Shown: positions 51,278 to 61,193, counted from the first letter of the stretch. The stretch is 64,000 nucleotides of DNA from Scandinavium sp051650185 (GCF_051650185.1 NZ_JBOFIN010000094.1:1-64000); one strand, 5' to 3'. Translations and numbers: made by a program. Notes: generated by a model not told the origin, from the letters alone.

Positions 51278-52276
51278 TTAACTTTTCACTTTCTCAATCA
51301 ACGCCTGCTTTTCCTGAGCGGAGAGGAAAGCAATCTCCAGCCCGTTAATCTGTGCCTGGCGAATTTGCGCCGAAGACAAACCTGCTGCCGGCGCCGCGAT
51401 TTCATACTCGTGAATGATATCGACACCCTGAACCGCCGGATCATCCGTATTCAGGCTCGCCAGAACGCCGTGTTCGAGGAACGTTTTCAGCGGATGGCGT
51501 GCAAGCGCTGGCACAGTGCTGGTCTGAATGTTTGACGTAAGGCAGGATTCAATCCCGATACGCTGTTCCGCCAGGAAGTCCATCAACGCAGGATCTTCAA
51601 CGGCTTTCACACCATGTCCAATACGTTCCGCGCCGAGTTCACGAATGGCCTGCCAGATACTTTCCGGGCCAGCCGCTTCGCCTGCGTGAACGGTAATACG
51701 CCAGCCTGCATCACGAGCACGGTTAAAGTGATTGAGGAACAGGCTTCCCGGAAAACCAAGTTCGTCACCGGCAAGATCAAGGGCAGTAATGCTGTCGCGA
51801 TGAGCGAGCAGGGCGTTCAGCTCTTGCTCACAGGCGGTCTCGCCAAAAGTGCGGCTCATGATACCAATCAGATTCGCCTTCACCGGGAAATCCTTACAGC
51901 CTTGCTGCACGCCCGCAATAACGGCTTCCACCACTCCGGCAACAGGCAGGCCGTGCGTCATGGCCATATAGCCAGGGGAAAAACGCAGTTCGACATAGTG
52001 CAGGTCATTACGTGCAGCATCTTCGATGTTTTCGTAAGCGACGCGACGGCAGGCGTCAAGATCGGCCAGCACTTTCACACCCCAGTCGAGTTTGCTGAGG
52101 AAGCTGACCAAATCGGGCTCCAGGCTGGTGACCTGAACATGAGGACGTAATGTTTCCACGGTGGTGGCAGGCAGAACAATATTATGCTGGCGACCGAGTT
52201 CGAGAATGGTTTGTGCGCGGATGTTGCCGTCAAGGTGGCGGTGAATATCAGTCAGGGGCAGGTCTTTATGAATCAT
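51278..52276 (-). CDS. add: Adenosine deaminase
   Basis: The 332-residue zinc enzyme converts adenosine to inosine. Metal and catalytic residues appear as DIHRHLDGN, VHAGEAAG, ERIGHGVK and NTDDPAV. Its start codon directly abuts a 9-bp stem-loop whose loop contains the only purine-rich ribosome-binding sequence. Confidence 0.98.
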   Translation of the reverse strand: MIHKDLPLTDIHRHLDGNIRAQTILELGRQHNIVLPATTVETLRPHVQVTSLEPDLVSFLSKLDWGVKVLADLDACRRVAYENIEDAARNDLHYVELRFSPGYMAMTHGLPVAGVVEAVIAGVQQGCKDFPVKANLIGIMSRTFGETACEQELNALLAHRDSITALDLAGDELGFPGSLFLNHFNRARDAGWRITVHAGEAAGPESIWQAIRELGAERIGHGVKAVEDPALMDFLAEQRIGIESCLTSNIQTSTVPALARHPLKTFLEHGVLASLNTDDPAVQGVDIIHEYEIAAPAAGLSSAQIRQAQINGLEIAFLSAQEKQALIEKVKS

Positions 52277-52315
52277 GGTCGCACTCTTTTTTTAGTTAAA
52301 GTGCGACCCATTATA
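52277..52315 (-). promoter_or_regulatory. add promoter -10 and start-codon hairpin
   Basis: On the minus strand TATAAT (52310-52315) is followed at once by GGGTCGCACTT and, after an A-rich loop, AGTGCGACC, which touches the add ATG. The 9-bp stem (52277-52285 with 52300-52308) would be at the very 5' end of the mRNA, with AAAAAAAGAG partly in the loop. Confidence 0.65.
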
Positions 52316-52374
52316 AATTCAAATACGTTCAAAAAGCTATTTTGCGCAACCAAAAATAGCGTTGCGCAACGTAA

Positions 52375-53547
52375 TCAGCGAACGGCATGCAGGGCGTTGA
52401 TTAAACCCTGAACACCTTTCTCGAGCTTGCTTCGTGGGCAACCCGCATTGAGACGCACAAAACCATTGCCTTCTTCACCGTAGGTGTAGCCCGGCATGAT
52501 GGCGACTTTTTGTTGCTCAATCAGCACCTTTTGCAGCAGCTTGTCGTCAATATGCAGTGGGCGAAGGTCAATCCAGGCCAGATAAGTGGACTCTGGCGGC
52601 TGCCAGTTCAGCTCAGGAAAAGCGGCATTCAGCTCACAGGCGATAAAGCGCATGTTGCCTTGCAGGTAATCACGCAGTGCATCCAGCCAGCCTTCGCCTT
52701 CGGTATAGGCCGCAATATGTGCCACCAGAGCAGGAACAGAAGGGGAAGACAGCCCATCGCGGCCTTTTAAGGCATTGAGATAAGCATTGCGTGATTGCTC
52801 ATTGCCGATCAGGCCATAAGCCCCCGTCAGTGCCGGGATATTGAAACTTTTGGAGCCGGAAGTGAACAGCGCCCAGTCGTTGCTCGCCACGTCACACCAG
52901 GGAATGTGCTTCCGGCCACTCCAGGTCATGTCCATGTGAATTTCATCGCTGATAACCCGCACGCCGTGCTTTTCGCAAAGTGCCGCCATGGTGGTCAGTT
53001 CTTCCCGAGTCCAGACTTTACCCGTGGGATTATGCGGGCTGCACAGCAGCAGGATTTTATTCTCTGGCTGAGAGAGTGCAGTTTCCAGCAGGGTCATATC
53101 GCACTGCCAGCCTTCGGCCGCTTGATGCAGAGGCACCGCAGCGACTTTGCGACCGTTGCCTTCGATGGCTTTATAAAACGCATCGTAAGCCGGCGTATGA
53201 ACCACGACGCCGTCACCGGTATTCGACCACTGGCGGATCAGTTCGGCCACCATATAAATCACGGATGGGCCGTATACCACGTGTTCAGGGTTGATGCTGC
53301 TGTTGAAGCGCTGCTTGTACCAGTGCTGGATCGCGCCGAGGAATTCGTCGTTTTTCCAGCGACTGTAGCCCAGCACACCGTGGCTCAGGCGCTTGCTGAT
53401 AGCATCAATCACGCAAGGAGCTGTGGCGAAGTCCATATCCGAAATGGTAAAGGGCAGAAGATCGGCTGCGCCAAAACGGTCGGCAACGTAGTCCCATTGT
53501 GTGCACCAGGTGCCGTGGCGATCGATAACCGTCGAGAAGTCAAACAT
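52375..53547 (-). CDS. malY: MalY, PLP-dependent beta C-S lyase
   Basis: A 390-residue PatB/MalY-type cystathionine beta-lyase that also damps the maltose activator MalT in E. coli. The PLP lysine lies in FTSGSKSFNIPALTGAYG; LLLCSPHNPTGKVW is also conserved. The ATG at 53547 follows GGAG with 6-base spacing; an upstream ATG in frame (53568) lacks homologue support. It is downstream of malX. Confidence 0.96.
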   Translation of the reverse strand: MFDFSTVIDRHGTWCTQWDYVADRFGAADLLPFTISDMDFATAPCVIDAISKRLSHGVLGYSRWKNDEFLGAIQHWYKQRFNSSINPEHVVYGPSVIYMVAELIRQWSNTGDGVVVHTPAYDAFYKAIEGNGRKVAAVPLHQAAEGWQCDMTLLETALSQPENKILLLCSPHNPTGKVWTREELTTMAALCEKHGVRVISDEIHMDMTWSGRKHIPWCDVASNDWALFTSGSKSFNIPALTGAYGLIGNEQSRNAYLNALKGRDGLSSPSVPALVAHIAAYTEGEGWLDALRDYLQGNMRFIACELNAAFPELNWQPPESTYLAWIDLRPLHIDDKLLQKVLIEQQKVAIMPGYTYGEEGNGFVRLNAGCPRSKLEKGVQGLINALHAVR

Positions 53548-53587
53548 CGGAAACTCCATTTCAGTCAAACAGGAGGGGAAAACATTG

Positions 53588-53610
53588 TCCCCCTTCAGGG
53601 CGAAGGGGGA
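53588..53610 (-). other. Hairpin between malX and malY
   Basis: TCCCCCTTC/GAAGGGGGA is a 9-bp stem with an AGGGC loop in the 71-bp gap between malX and malY. No T-run follows. It may set the relative expression of the two genes. Confidence 0.55.
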
Positions 53611-53618
53611 AAGGGGAA

Positions 53619-55211
53619 TTACGCTTCTACGCTGTGCATCAGCGTGGCAATTTCATCTTTAACCGACTGCACCTGAGTGCCGATAACGACCTGTAAACTG
53701 GTCTGGTTAAGCTTGATAACGCCAATAGCGCGGTTGGCTTTCAGGGCCGCGTCATCAACTTTGCTCATATCGATGACGGACAGACGCAGGCGAGTCAGGC
53801 AGTTGTCGAGGCTGGAAATGTTATCTGCCCCGCCCAACGCAGCCAGGATCGCCGGAGAGTTGTAACCCGATTTACCGGCCACACCTGCCACGGCAGTTTC
53901 AACCGCACTTGCTGTTTCGGTATCACGACCAGGGGTCTTGATATTGAAGCGAGTAATGGCAAAGCGGAAGATGGCGTAGTAGGCCACAAACCAGATAGCC
54001 GCCACAACCGGCACCAGATACCACTTGGTCGCCAGACCGTGCAGGATCCCGAAGACCACGAAGTCGATAATATTACCGTCGGTGTTACCGATAGTCACAC
54101 CCAGCACCGCCATGATGGTGAAGCCGAGGCCGGTCAGCAGCGCGTGGATAACGTACAGTACTGGCGCCACGAACAGGAACAGGAATTCCAGCGGTTCGGT
54201 GGTGCCGCCAACCACACAGGCGATAACGCCGGAGATCAGCAGGCCTTTAATTTTGTGACGGTTTTCAGGGCGAGCACAGTGATACATCGCCAGTGCCGCA
54301 CCCGGCAGACCGCCGAGGAAGGCAGGCATTTTGCCCTGAGACAGGAAGCGGGTTGCGCTTTCAGAGAAACCGTGTGTGGTTGGGCAGTTCAGCTGTGCCT
54401 GGAAGATGGTCAGTGCGCCGCTCACAGAGTGGCCGCAGACGTCCATTGTGCCGCCCGCTTCGGTGAAGCGAATCAGGGCAACCAGAATGTGATGCAGGCC
54501 GAAAGGTAACAGCAGACGCTCACCGGTACCGAAAATCATCGGACCAAACTCGCCAGCGCCGTTGATAACATAGCCCAGGCCGTTAATGCCTTTGGCAAAG
54601 AAAGGCCAAATCATTGGGATCGCCAGACCGACCAGACCCATCACCAGGGTAGTGATAATCGGGACGAAGCGGGTACCGCCGAAGAACGCCAGCGCGTCCG
54701 GCAGACGGATAGCGTGGAAGCGGTCATGCAGCAGCCAGACGATAACGCCGCAAATCACCGCACCCAGGATCCCGGTGTCGATGGACTGAATACCGATGAT
54801 GTTCTGGATGTTGTTCGCTTTAAGCACCAGCGCATCGGTCGTTGGCAGAATGCCTTTCGCGGTCAGGGAGAAGTTAACCGCCAGGTTCATCACCGCATAG
54901 CCAACGAAACCAGCAAAGGCTGCGACGCCTTTGTTGTCACGCGCCAGACCCAGTGGGATGGCGATACAGAACATGACTGGCAGGAAGGTGAAGGCGAAGG
55001 AGCCCACTTTTCCCATCCAGATAAACACGGCCTGCAGGAACGGCGTGTCGAGCCACGGAAGCAGAGTGGTGACGTCATGGCTGCTCAGGGAGCTGCCAAT
55101 GCCCATCATGATCCCGCAGAAAGAAAGAAGGGCTACCGGCAGCATAAAGGTCTTGCCCAGCTGCTGGAAAAACTCCCAGAGAGTAATTTTGGATGCTGCT
55201 TTTGTCGTCAT
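53619..55211 (-). CDS. malX: PTS maltose/glucose-type permease IICB, MalX
   Basis: A 530-residue PTS enzyme with a ten-helix IIC domain (residues about 10-410, including the NTDGNIIDF loop) and a C-terminal IIB domain with phospho-acceptor Cys in DNCLTRLRL. In E. coli it can move glucose and maltose; the natural substrate is unknown. It is divergent from malI, with two MalI operators and a CRP site between. Confidence 0.96.
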   Translation of the reverse strand: MTTKAASKITLWEFFQQLGKTFMLPVALLSFCGIMMGIGSSLSSHDVTTLLPWLDTPFLQAVFIWMGKVGSFAFTFLPVMFCIAIPLGLARDNKGVAAFAGFVGYAVMNLAVNFSLTAKGILPTTDALVLKANNIQNIIGIQSIDTGILGAVICGVIVWLLHDRFHAIRLPDALAFFGGTRFVPIITTLVMGLVGLAIPMIWPFFAKGINGLGYVINGAGEFGPMIFGTGERLLLPFGLHHILVALIRFTEAGGTMDVCGHSVSGALTIFQAQLNCPTTHGFSESATRFLSQGKMPAFLGGLPGAALAMYHCARPENRHKIKGLLISGVIACVVGGTTEPLEFLFLFVAPVLYVIHALLTGLGFTIMAVLGVTIGNTDGNIIDFVVFGILHGLATKWYLVPVVAAIWFVAYYAIFRFAITRFNIKTPGRDTETASAVETAVAGVAGKSGYNSPAILAALGGADNISSLDNCLTRLRLSVIDMSKVDDAALKANRAIGVIKLNQTSLQVVIGTQVQSVKDEIATLMHSVEA

Positions 55212-55273
55212 ATAACGACTCCTTGCTGAAGAGAGAGAGATGCTGTTGTTGGTTTTTAGAACACGGGTGACAA

Positions 55274-55289
55274 GATAAAACGTTTAACC
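55274..55289. promoter_or_regulatory. MalI operator proximal to malX
   Basis: GATAAAACGTTTAACC resembles the MalI palindrome GATAAAACGTTTTATC (13 of 16). It lies about 63 bp upstream of malX. Confidence 0.8.
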
Positions 55290-55298
55290 CAATTTTAG

Positions 55299-55314
55299 TG
55301 CGAGCAAAATCACA
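55299..55314. promoter_or_regulatory. CRP site in the malI-malX region
   Basis: TGCGA-N6-TCACA matches the CRP core at 9 of 10 positions. It lies between the two MalI operators, so it could activate malX and malI. Confidence 0.75.
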
Positions 55315-55352
55315 TAATCGTACGATGATTAGGTTTATAAAGGTAACTCATT

Positions 55353-55368
55353 GATAAAACGTTTTAGC
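55353..55368. promoter_or_regulatory. MalI operator proximal to malI
   Basis: GATAAAACGTTTTAGC matches the MalI palindrome at 15 of 16 positions. It lies 26 bp before the malI start codon, giving autorepression. Confidence 0.88.
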
Positions 55369-55393
55369 GCTTGCAGGGAGTGGCTCGCGGGTT

Positions 55394-56422
55394 ATGGCTA
55401 TCACAAAGAAAATCACCATTAACGATGTGGCACATACAGCGGGCGTTTCTGTTGCAACGGTGTCGCTGGTGTTAAGTGGTAAAGGCCGTATTTCGCAGGC
55501 AACCGGGGAAAGGGTCAACCAGGCGATTGAGCAACTGGGGTTCGTGCGTAACCGCCAGGCGGCTTCACTGCGCGGCGGGCAGTCCGGTGTGATTGGGTTG
55601 ATTGTGGGCGATCTCTCCGCACCCTTTTACGCCGATCTTGCCGCAGGGCTGATTGAGTCACTGGAATCGCAGGGCAAAATCGTATTTCTCACCCAGGGCG
55701 GGCGTAAAGGCGAACACATGTTGCAGCGCTTTGACGCGTTGGTTTCCCAGGGCGTCGACGGCGTGGTTATTGCTGGCGCAGTAGATCAGGCTGCGGAGCT
55801 GCGTGATAAAGCCGATGAAAACTCGGTACCGCTGGTGTTTGCTTCCCGCGCCAGCTATCTGGAGGATGTTGACCTGATTCGCCCGGATAACATGCAGGCC
55901 GCGCAGTTGATAACCGAACATCTTATTCGCCGCGGGCACCAGCGCATTGCGTGGCTGGGCGGTCAAAGTGCATCGTTAACGCGTGCAGAACGGGTCGGCG
56001 GTTATTGCGCGACGTTGCTCAAATTCGGCTTGCCGTTTCACAGTGACTGGGTGGTGGAGTGTGAAACCAGTCAGAAACAGGCCTCGCAGGCGTTGTCAAA
56101 ATTGTTACGTCACAACCCAACGATTACTGCCGTTGTCTGTTACAACAGCGTGGTGGCGATGGGAGCATGGCTTGGTCTGATGCGCTCCGGCTGGCAAAGT
56201 GGTGAAGAGGGCGTAGACAGTTACTATGACAAACGCGTGGCATTGGCGGCATTTGCCGAAGTCCCTGAAGAAGATCTTGATGATGCGCCGATGAGCTGGG
56301 TGATAACGCCTGCGCGTGAAATGGGGCAGCAAGTGGCGGAGCGAGTCCTGCAAAGGATCAGAGAAGAAAAAAGCGCGGCGCGTAATCAGATTATGCCGCC
56401 GCGCCTGGTCAAACAGCAGTAA
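55394..56422 (+). CDS. malI: LacI-family repressor MalI
   Basis: A 342-residue repressor of malXY. The helix-turn-helix is INDVAHTAGVSVATVSLVLS at residues about 8-27. The periplasmic-binding-protein-like core follows. The ribosome-binding site is weak. It is convergent with ydgA; the uid genes and hdhA that lie here in E. coli are absent. Confidence 0.96.
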   Translation: MAITKKITINDVAHTAGVSVATVSLVLSGKGRISQATGERVNQAIEQLGFVRNRQAASLRGGQSGVIGLIVGDLSAPFYADLAAGLIESLESQGKIVFLTQGGRKGEHMLQRFDALVSQGVDGVVIAGAVDQAAELRDKADENSVPLVFASRASYLEDVDLIRPDNMQAAQLITEHLIRRGHQRIAWLGGQSASLTRAERVGGYCATLLKFGLPFHSDWVVECETSQKQASQALSKLLRHNPTITAVVCYNSVVAMGAWLGLMRSGWQSGEEGVDSYYDKRVALAAFAEVPEEDLDDAPMSWVITPAREMGQQVAERVLQRIREEKSAARNQIMPPRLVKQQ

Positions 56423-56447
56423 TACCGGCAGGCTGGCTGCCGGTATT
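56421..56447. terminator. Bidirectional hairpin between malI and ydgA
   Basis: AATACCGGCAG/CTGCCGGTATT is a perfect 11-bp stem with a GCTGG loop, 6 bp short of the ydgA stop codon. Confidence 0.75.
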
Positions 56448-56452
56448 CAGCG

Positions 56453-58051
56453 TTAATCAGGGCTGTCTGATGGGGTTTCCGGGAAATCTGCCGGTGGCTG
56501 AGCCGACTGGCCTTGCTGAGCAGGAGCGGCATCACTTTGCGGAGCTGGCGCTGCATCACCCTGCGGCGCAGGAACGGCGATATCCGGCACGCCAAACATG
56601 CCGACGAAATCAGCCAGCGGCATTTTGTCACCGTTCAGCGTGACCTGGCCGTTAGCATATTGCAGGCTTGCCTGAATGTTGTTGTCCTGCTGAGTGGTAA
56701 TGCGGAACATCTGCCCCATTGCCGCCAGGCCTTTTACCTGCTGGCTGGCGAGCTTCTCAGCCTCCGCCTGCTGATAGCCTTCCAGACGCGCAACCTGAGT
56801 CATAAACTCCGTCGCCATGTCCATCGGGATAACCAGCTTGCTGTCGAGCGATTTCACGCTGCGATCCACTTCCTGCGCCAGCGTTTGCGGTGCGGTGGTG
56901 GCCTGCGACGGATCTTTCAGGAACAGCGACAGGTTAAAGGTGGTTTCACCCTTGCCGTTTTTCCAGCTCAGCGGCGCAATGGTCACGACCGGTTCGCCTT
57001 TCAGCAGTAGTGGCAGCGCGCCGAAGAACGCTTCTGTCACTTTCTGCTGATACACTTCCGGGTTCTGCATCACGTCCGGCTGGCCCAGCAGCGCCTGAAC
57101 CTGACCGTTATACTGCTGGCTGAACTGGTGCCAGGCCTGCCCATCAATCTGACCGACCTTCAGCGCCAGCTTGCCGCTGCCCATCTCCTGACCCTGAAGC
57201 TTGAGGCTGTTGAGGGTATAGTTCAGCGTGCTGTCAATGGTTTTGCCGTCTTTCGACAGGTCAGCATTGCCATCGATCGTCGTGCCTTCCATCACCGCCA
57301 GTTCTTTGCCTTCAACGGCAATGGAGACTTTATCCAGCGTCATTTTCTGGCTGCCGATGCGCTCATTGAAGCTGGTCAGCTTGCTGTTGCCTTCGGTCTT
57401 CAGATTGTTGAAGGTTAACTGCACCTTCTGATTGTACTCATTAACCGCATTCACCAGGCCGCTTTCGGCATTGCCGCTCAGTGAGAAAACGTTACCTTGC
57501 TGGTCAGCGTTCAGTTCGAACTCGCCGCCACTGAATGCGACTTTCTCTTCGCCTTTCTCGTAATTCAGGGCTTTAAGGCTGATGTCGGAACGGGTATCGC
57601 CGGAGTAGCTGATGCGGGTGCTGATATCGAAAGGCGACTGGCCTTTTGCGATGTCAAACAGGTGCTGGCTGGCTTCATTTTTCACCAGCACCGTGTCGAC
57701 GGTTGCCATCGCAGGCGCGAGGTTAAAGTGTTTCAGCGACGCTAACGGGAAGGGGCCGTGAGAGACGTTTTCGTCCAGAACGATAGTCTGGCCCGGCTTG
57801 AGCCAGCTGCTTTTCGCGCCATCAGCCGGTTTGACGACCATCTGCAGCTGGCTGCTGAATACGCCGCGCTGATAGTTCTGGTACGCCAACTGAAGACCTG
57901 CTTCCGGTGCATTGCTTGCGAGCTGCGCATTAGCCTGCGCAACCATGTCGGCGATGCGGCCTTCAAGCTGCTTACCGGTATACCAGGAGCCCCCGGTCCA
58001 TACCACTCCTAAAGCCACAATGACGCCAACGGCAACCAGCGATTTTTTCAT
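56453..58051 (-). CDS. ydgA: YdgA family protein (DUF945)
   Basis: A 532-residue protein with one N-terminal membrane helix (residues about 4-24) and a large periplasmic beta-rich domain. The C-terminus is Pro/Ala/Gln-rich with repeated APAPQ and APAQQ units, which makes it about 30 residues longer than I recall for E. coli YdgA. Function is not established. Confidence 0.93.
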   Translation of the reverse strand: MKKSLVAVGVIVALGVVWTGGSWYTGKQLEGRIADMVAQANAQLASNAPEAGLQLAYQNYQRGVFSSQLQMVVKPADGAKSSWLKPGQTIVLDENVSHGPFPLASLKHFNLAPAMATVDTVLVKNEASQHLFDIAKGQSPFDISTRISYSGDTRSDISLKALNYEKGEEKVAFSGGEFELNADQQGNVFSLSGNAESGLVNAVNEYNQKVQLTFNNLKTEGNSKLTSFNERIGSQKMTLDKVSIAVEGKELAVMEGTTIDGNADLSKDGKTIDSTLNYTLNSLKLQGQEMGSGKLALKVGQIDGQAWHQFSQQYNGQVQALLGQPDVMQNPEVYQQKVTEAFFGALPLLLKGEPVVTIAPLSWKNGKGETTFNLSLFLKDPSQATTAPQTLAQEVDRSVKSLDSKLVIPMDMATEFMTQVARLEGYQQAEAEKLASQQVKGLAAMGQMFRITTQQDNNIQASLQYANGQVTLNGDKMPLADFVGMFGVPDIAVPAPQGDAAPAPQSDAAPAQQGQSAQPPADFPETPSDSPD

Positions 58052-58162
58052 AGTGTTTGTCCATAAATGAAAACAGGCGGAGAGGTCCGCCTGTTGTTTA
58101 ATCTGGAAATCATGTAATCAGGCAGCCTCAAGCTTAGCAAGAGTTACCTGAATGTTCAGTAT

Positions 58163-59341
58163 TTACTTAAGCTTATTGTAAACGCGGGCTACGCGTCCCA
58201 CGCCGCTCAGACTGACCGGAGACTCGTTCGCCGCCACAAAAGCAGATTCACCCGCTTTCAGGACCAACTGCTGCTCGCCTTTACGCAGAACGGCTTCACC
58301 TTCCACACAGAACAGGATTGCCGCGCTTTGCTGTGCGACGTCTTCGCCAGCGGTGTTGAGGTCGTGCAGGGAGAACGCGAAATCGTCGACCGGGATCGGG
58401 AAATCCAGTTCGGCACCGTGTTTTGCCGGTTGAGTCAGCAACTCTGCGGCGGGTTTAGGGGTGAATTTCACATTCGCCACCAGTTCCGGAATATCAATGT
58501 ATTTCGGCGTCAACCCAGCACGCAGCACGTTATCCGAGTTCGCCATCACTTCCAGCGCCACGCCTTGCAGGTAAGCATGTGGCGTCTCGGCAAACAGGAA
58601 CATGGCTTCGCTCGGGTTCAGTTTCACCACATTCAGCAGCAGCGGAGAAAACAGGCCGCTGTCATCCGGGTAGAACTGAGCGATAAAGCGAATGGTTTCC
58701 CACGGCTCGCCCTGTTGGCTGTTGAGTGCCGCTTTCAGCACGCCCAGCGCACGAGATTTTTCTTCGCCCTGCATGTTGAGCAGGCTGGCAAACAGCTGGC
58801 TCAGACGTTCCGCATTTGGCTCCTGCAGGAAATGCGCAATAGAAGTGTGTGCGCCAGACACCGGCTGAAGCAGAGAAACGATATCGGAGAACTCGCGGAA
58901 GGCGTTCATCGCCAGGAATGGGGTGAGGGCGAAGACCAGCTCCGGTTTGTGGTTCGGGTCTTTGTAGTTGCGCTCAGCGGCGTCCAGCGGAATGCCCGCT
59001 GCATTCTCTTTGGCAAAACCTTCTTCAGAGGCTTTCTTGTTCGGGTGAACCTGAATCGACAGCGGGTTATCAGCGCAAAGCACTTTAAACAGGAACGGCA
59101 GCTCGCCAAAACGCTCAGCGACATCGTTGCCCAGCAGGGCGGACTTATCAGCGTCAATCACCTCACGCAGGCTCTGCACCTGACCGGTAGCATCGGTGAT
59201 TTTTGAGCTGCTCTTCGGGTGCGCGCCCATCCACAATTCAGCCATCGGCAGCTGTTCCGGATTGGCGATACCGTAGAGTTCCGTTAACGCAGTTTTGCTG
59301 CCCCAGGCATAGTTCTGCACTGAGTTAATGAGTTTTTGCAT
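58163..59341 (-). CDS. manA: Mannose-6-phosphate isomerase
   Basis: A 392-residue zinc enzyme interconverting mannose 6-phosphate and fructose 6-phosphate. Metal ligands lie in LSIQVHPNK, KPELVFAL and ETPHAYLQG. The start MQKLINSVQNYAWGS (59341) follows homologues; an ATG two codons earlier is open. Confidence 0.98.
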   Translation of the reverse strand: MQKLINSVQNYAWGSKTALTELYGIANPEQLPMAELWMGAHPKSSSKITDATGQVQSLREVIDADKSALLGNDVAERFGELPFLFKVLCADNPLSIQVHPNKKASEEGFAKENAAGIPLDAAERNYKDPNHKPELVFALTPFLAMNAFREFSDIVSLLQPVSGAHTSIAHFLQEPNAERLSQLFASLLNMQGEEKSRALGVLKAALNSQQGEPWETIRFIAQFYPDDSGLFSPLLLNVVKLNPSEAMFLFAETPHAYLQGVALEVMANSDNVLRAGLTPKYIDIPELVANVKFTPKPAAELLTQPAKHGAELDFPIPVDDFAFSLHDLNTAGEDVAQQSAAILFCVEGEAVLRKGEQQLVLKAGESAFVAANESPVSLSGVGRVARVYNKLK

Positions 59342-59539
59342 TATCAAGCCCTGTATTCAAAGGAATTATCTGCCGTTATTAAACCAATAAACCGCGCGGA
59401 TGTAACCCACTCCCGGAAAAAGTCGTCCTTGTCTCAGTTTTTGTTAAAAAATTGTGTAGGATAAGCGGACTCGCTTTTCCCAGGGCAGAGCGGAACGTTG
59501 CCCGATAAATAATCAGCTAATGTCGTAAGTGAGAGCACA

Positions 59540-61186
59540 ATGTCGAACAAACCTTTTGTCTATCAGGATCCTTTTCCGCTGAAAAAGGATGACACTGAGT
59601 ACTACCTTCTCAGTAAAGACCATGTCTCCGTGGCCGAATTCGAAGGCCAGCAAATCCTTAAAATTGACCCACAGGCGCTGACGCTGCTGGCGAAACATGC
59701 GTTTCACGATGCATCGTTCATGCTGCGCCCGGCGCATCAGCAGCAGGTTGCGGATATTCTCAACGATCCGGAAGCCAGCGAAAACGATAAGTACGTGGCG
59801 CTGCAGTTCCTGCGTAACTCCGATATCGCGGCGAAAGGCATTCTGCCGACCTGCCAGGACACCGGCACGGCCATCATCGTTGGCAAAAAAGGCCAGCGAG
59901 TCTGGACCGGTGGCGGCGATGAAGCGGCGTTAGCACGTGGGGTCTACGATACGTACATCGAAGACAACCTGCGTTACTCGCAGAACGCGCCGCTGGATAT
60001 GTACAAAGAAGTGAACACCGGCACCAACCTGCCCGCGCAGATTGACCTCTACAGCGTAGACGGTGAAGAGTACAAATTCCTCTGCATCGCCAAAGGCGGT
60101 GGTTCAGCCAACAAAACCTATCTGTACCAGGAAACCAAAGCGCTGATCACCCCGGCGAAACTCAAGAATTACCTGGTTGATAAAATGCGTACCCTGGGCA
60201 CCGCAGCTTGCCCGCCGTACCACATTGCGTTTGTTATCGGCGGCACGTCCGCAGAAGCGACGCTGAAAACCGTCAAGCTTGCCTCAACCAAGTATTACGA
60301 CGGTTTGCCAACCGAAGGGAACGAGCACGGTCAGGCATTCCGCGACATCGAGCTGGAAAAAGAACTGCTCCTGGAAGCGCAGAACCTCGGTCTGGGCGCA
60401 CAGTTCGGCGGCAAGTACTTCGCTCACGATATCCGCGTTGTTCGTCTGCCTCGTCACGGCGCATCCTGTCCGGTGGGCATGGGCGTGTCCTGTTCAGCCG
60501 ACCGCAACATCAAAGCGAAGATTAACCGCGAAGGCGTGTGGATCGAGAAGCTTGAGCACAATCCGGGGAAATACATTCCGGAAGAGCTGCGCAACGCAGG
60601 TGAGGGCGAAGCCGTACGCATCGACCTGAACCGTCCGATGAAAGATATTCTCGCTCAGCTTTCTGATTTCCCTGTGTCCACGCGTTTGTCGCTGAACGGC
60701 ACCATCATCGTGGCGCGAGATATTGCCCATGCCAAACTCAAAGAGCGCATGGACAACGGCGAAGGGCTGCCGCAGTACGTAAAAGATCACCCAATCTATT
60801 ACGCTGGCCCGGCGAAAACCCCGGAAGGTTACGCGTCAGGTTCACTCGGCCCAACCACCGCAGGGCGTATGGATTCTTATGTCGATCAGCTTCAGGCGGA
60901 AGGCGGCAGTATGATCATGCTCGCCAAAGGCAACCGTAGCCAGCAGGTGACCGACGCCTGCCATAAGCACGGCGGTTTCTATCTGGGCAGCATCGGCGGC
61001 CCGGCAGCGGTGCTGGCTCAGGGCAGTATCAAGAGTCTGGAATGCGTGGAATACCCGGAGCTGGGGATGGAAGCCATCTGGAAAATCGAAGTGGAAGATT
61101 TCCCGGCGTTTATCCTCGTGGACGACAAAGGCAATGATTTCTTCCAGCAGATCAAACCAGGGCAGTGTTCTGCCTGTGTGAAATAA
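59540..61186 (+). CDS. fumA: Fumarase A, class I iron-sulfur enzyme
   Basis: The 548-residue homodimer hydrates fumarate to malate using a labile [4Fe-4S] cluster. Cluster cysteines are in LPTCQDTGTA, GTAACPPYH and HGASCPVGMG. Length equals E. coli FumA (548). GTGAGAGC precedes the ATG. It is followed by a BIME and then fumC. Confidence 0.98.
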   Translation: MSNKPFVYQDPFPLKKDDTEYYLLSKDHVSVAEFEGQQILKIDPQALTLLAKHAFHDASFMLRPAHQQQVADILNDPEASENDKYVALQFLRNSDIAAKGILPTCQDTGTAIIVGKKGQRVWTGGGDEAALARGVYDTYIEDNLRYSQNAPLDMYKEVNTGTNLPAQIDLYSVDGEEYKFLCIAKGGGSANKTYLYQETKALITPAKLKNYLVDKMRTLGTAACPPYHIAFVIGGTSAEATLKTVKLASTKYYDGLPTEGNEHGQAFRDIELEKELLLEAQNLGLGAQFGGKYFAHDIRVVRLPRHGASCPVGMGVSCSADRNIKAKINREGVWIEKLEHNPGKYIPEELRNAGEGEAVRIDLNRPMKDILAQLSDFPVSTRLSLNGTIIVARDIAHAKLKERMDNGEGLPQYVKDHPIYYAGPAKTPEGYASGSLGPTTAGRMDSYVDQLQAEGGSMIMLAKGNRSQQVTDACHKHGGFYLGSIGGPAAVLAQGSIKSLECVEYPELGMEAIWKIEVEDFPAFILVDDKGNDFFQQIKPGQCSACVK

Positions 61187-61193
61187 TCCTCTC

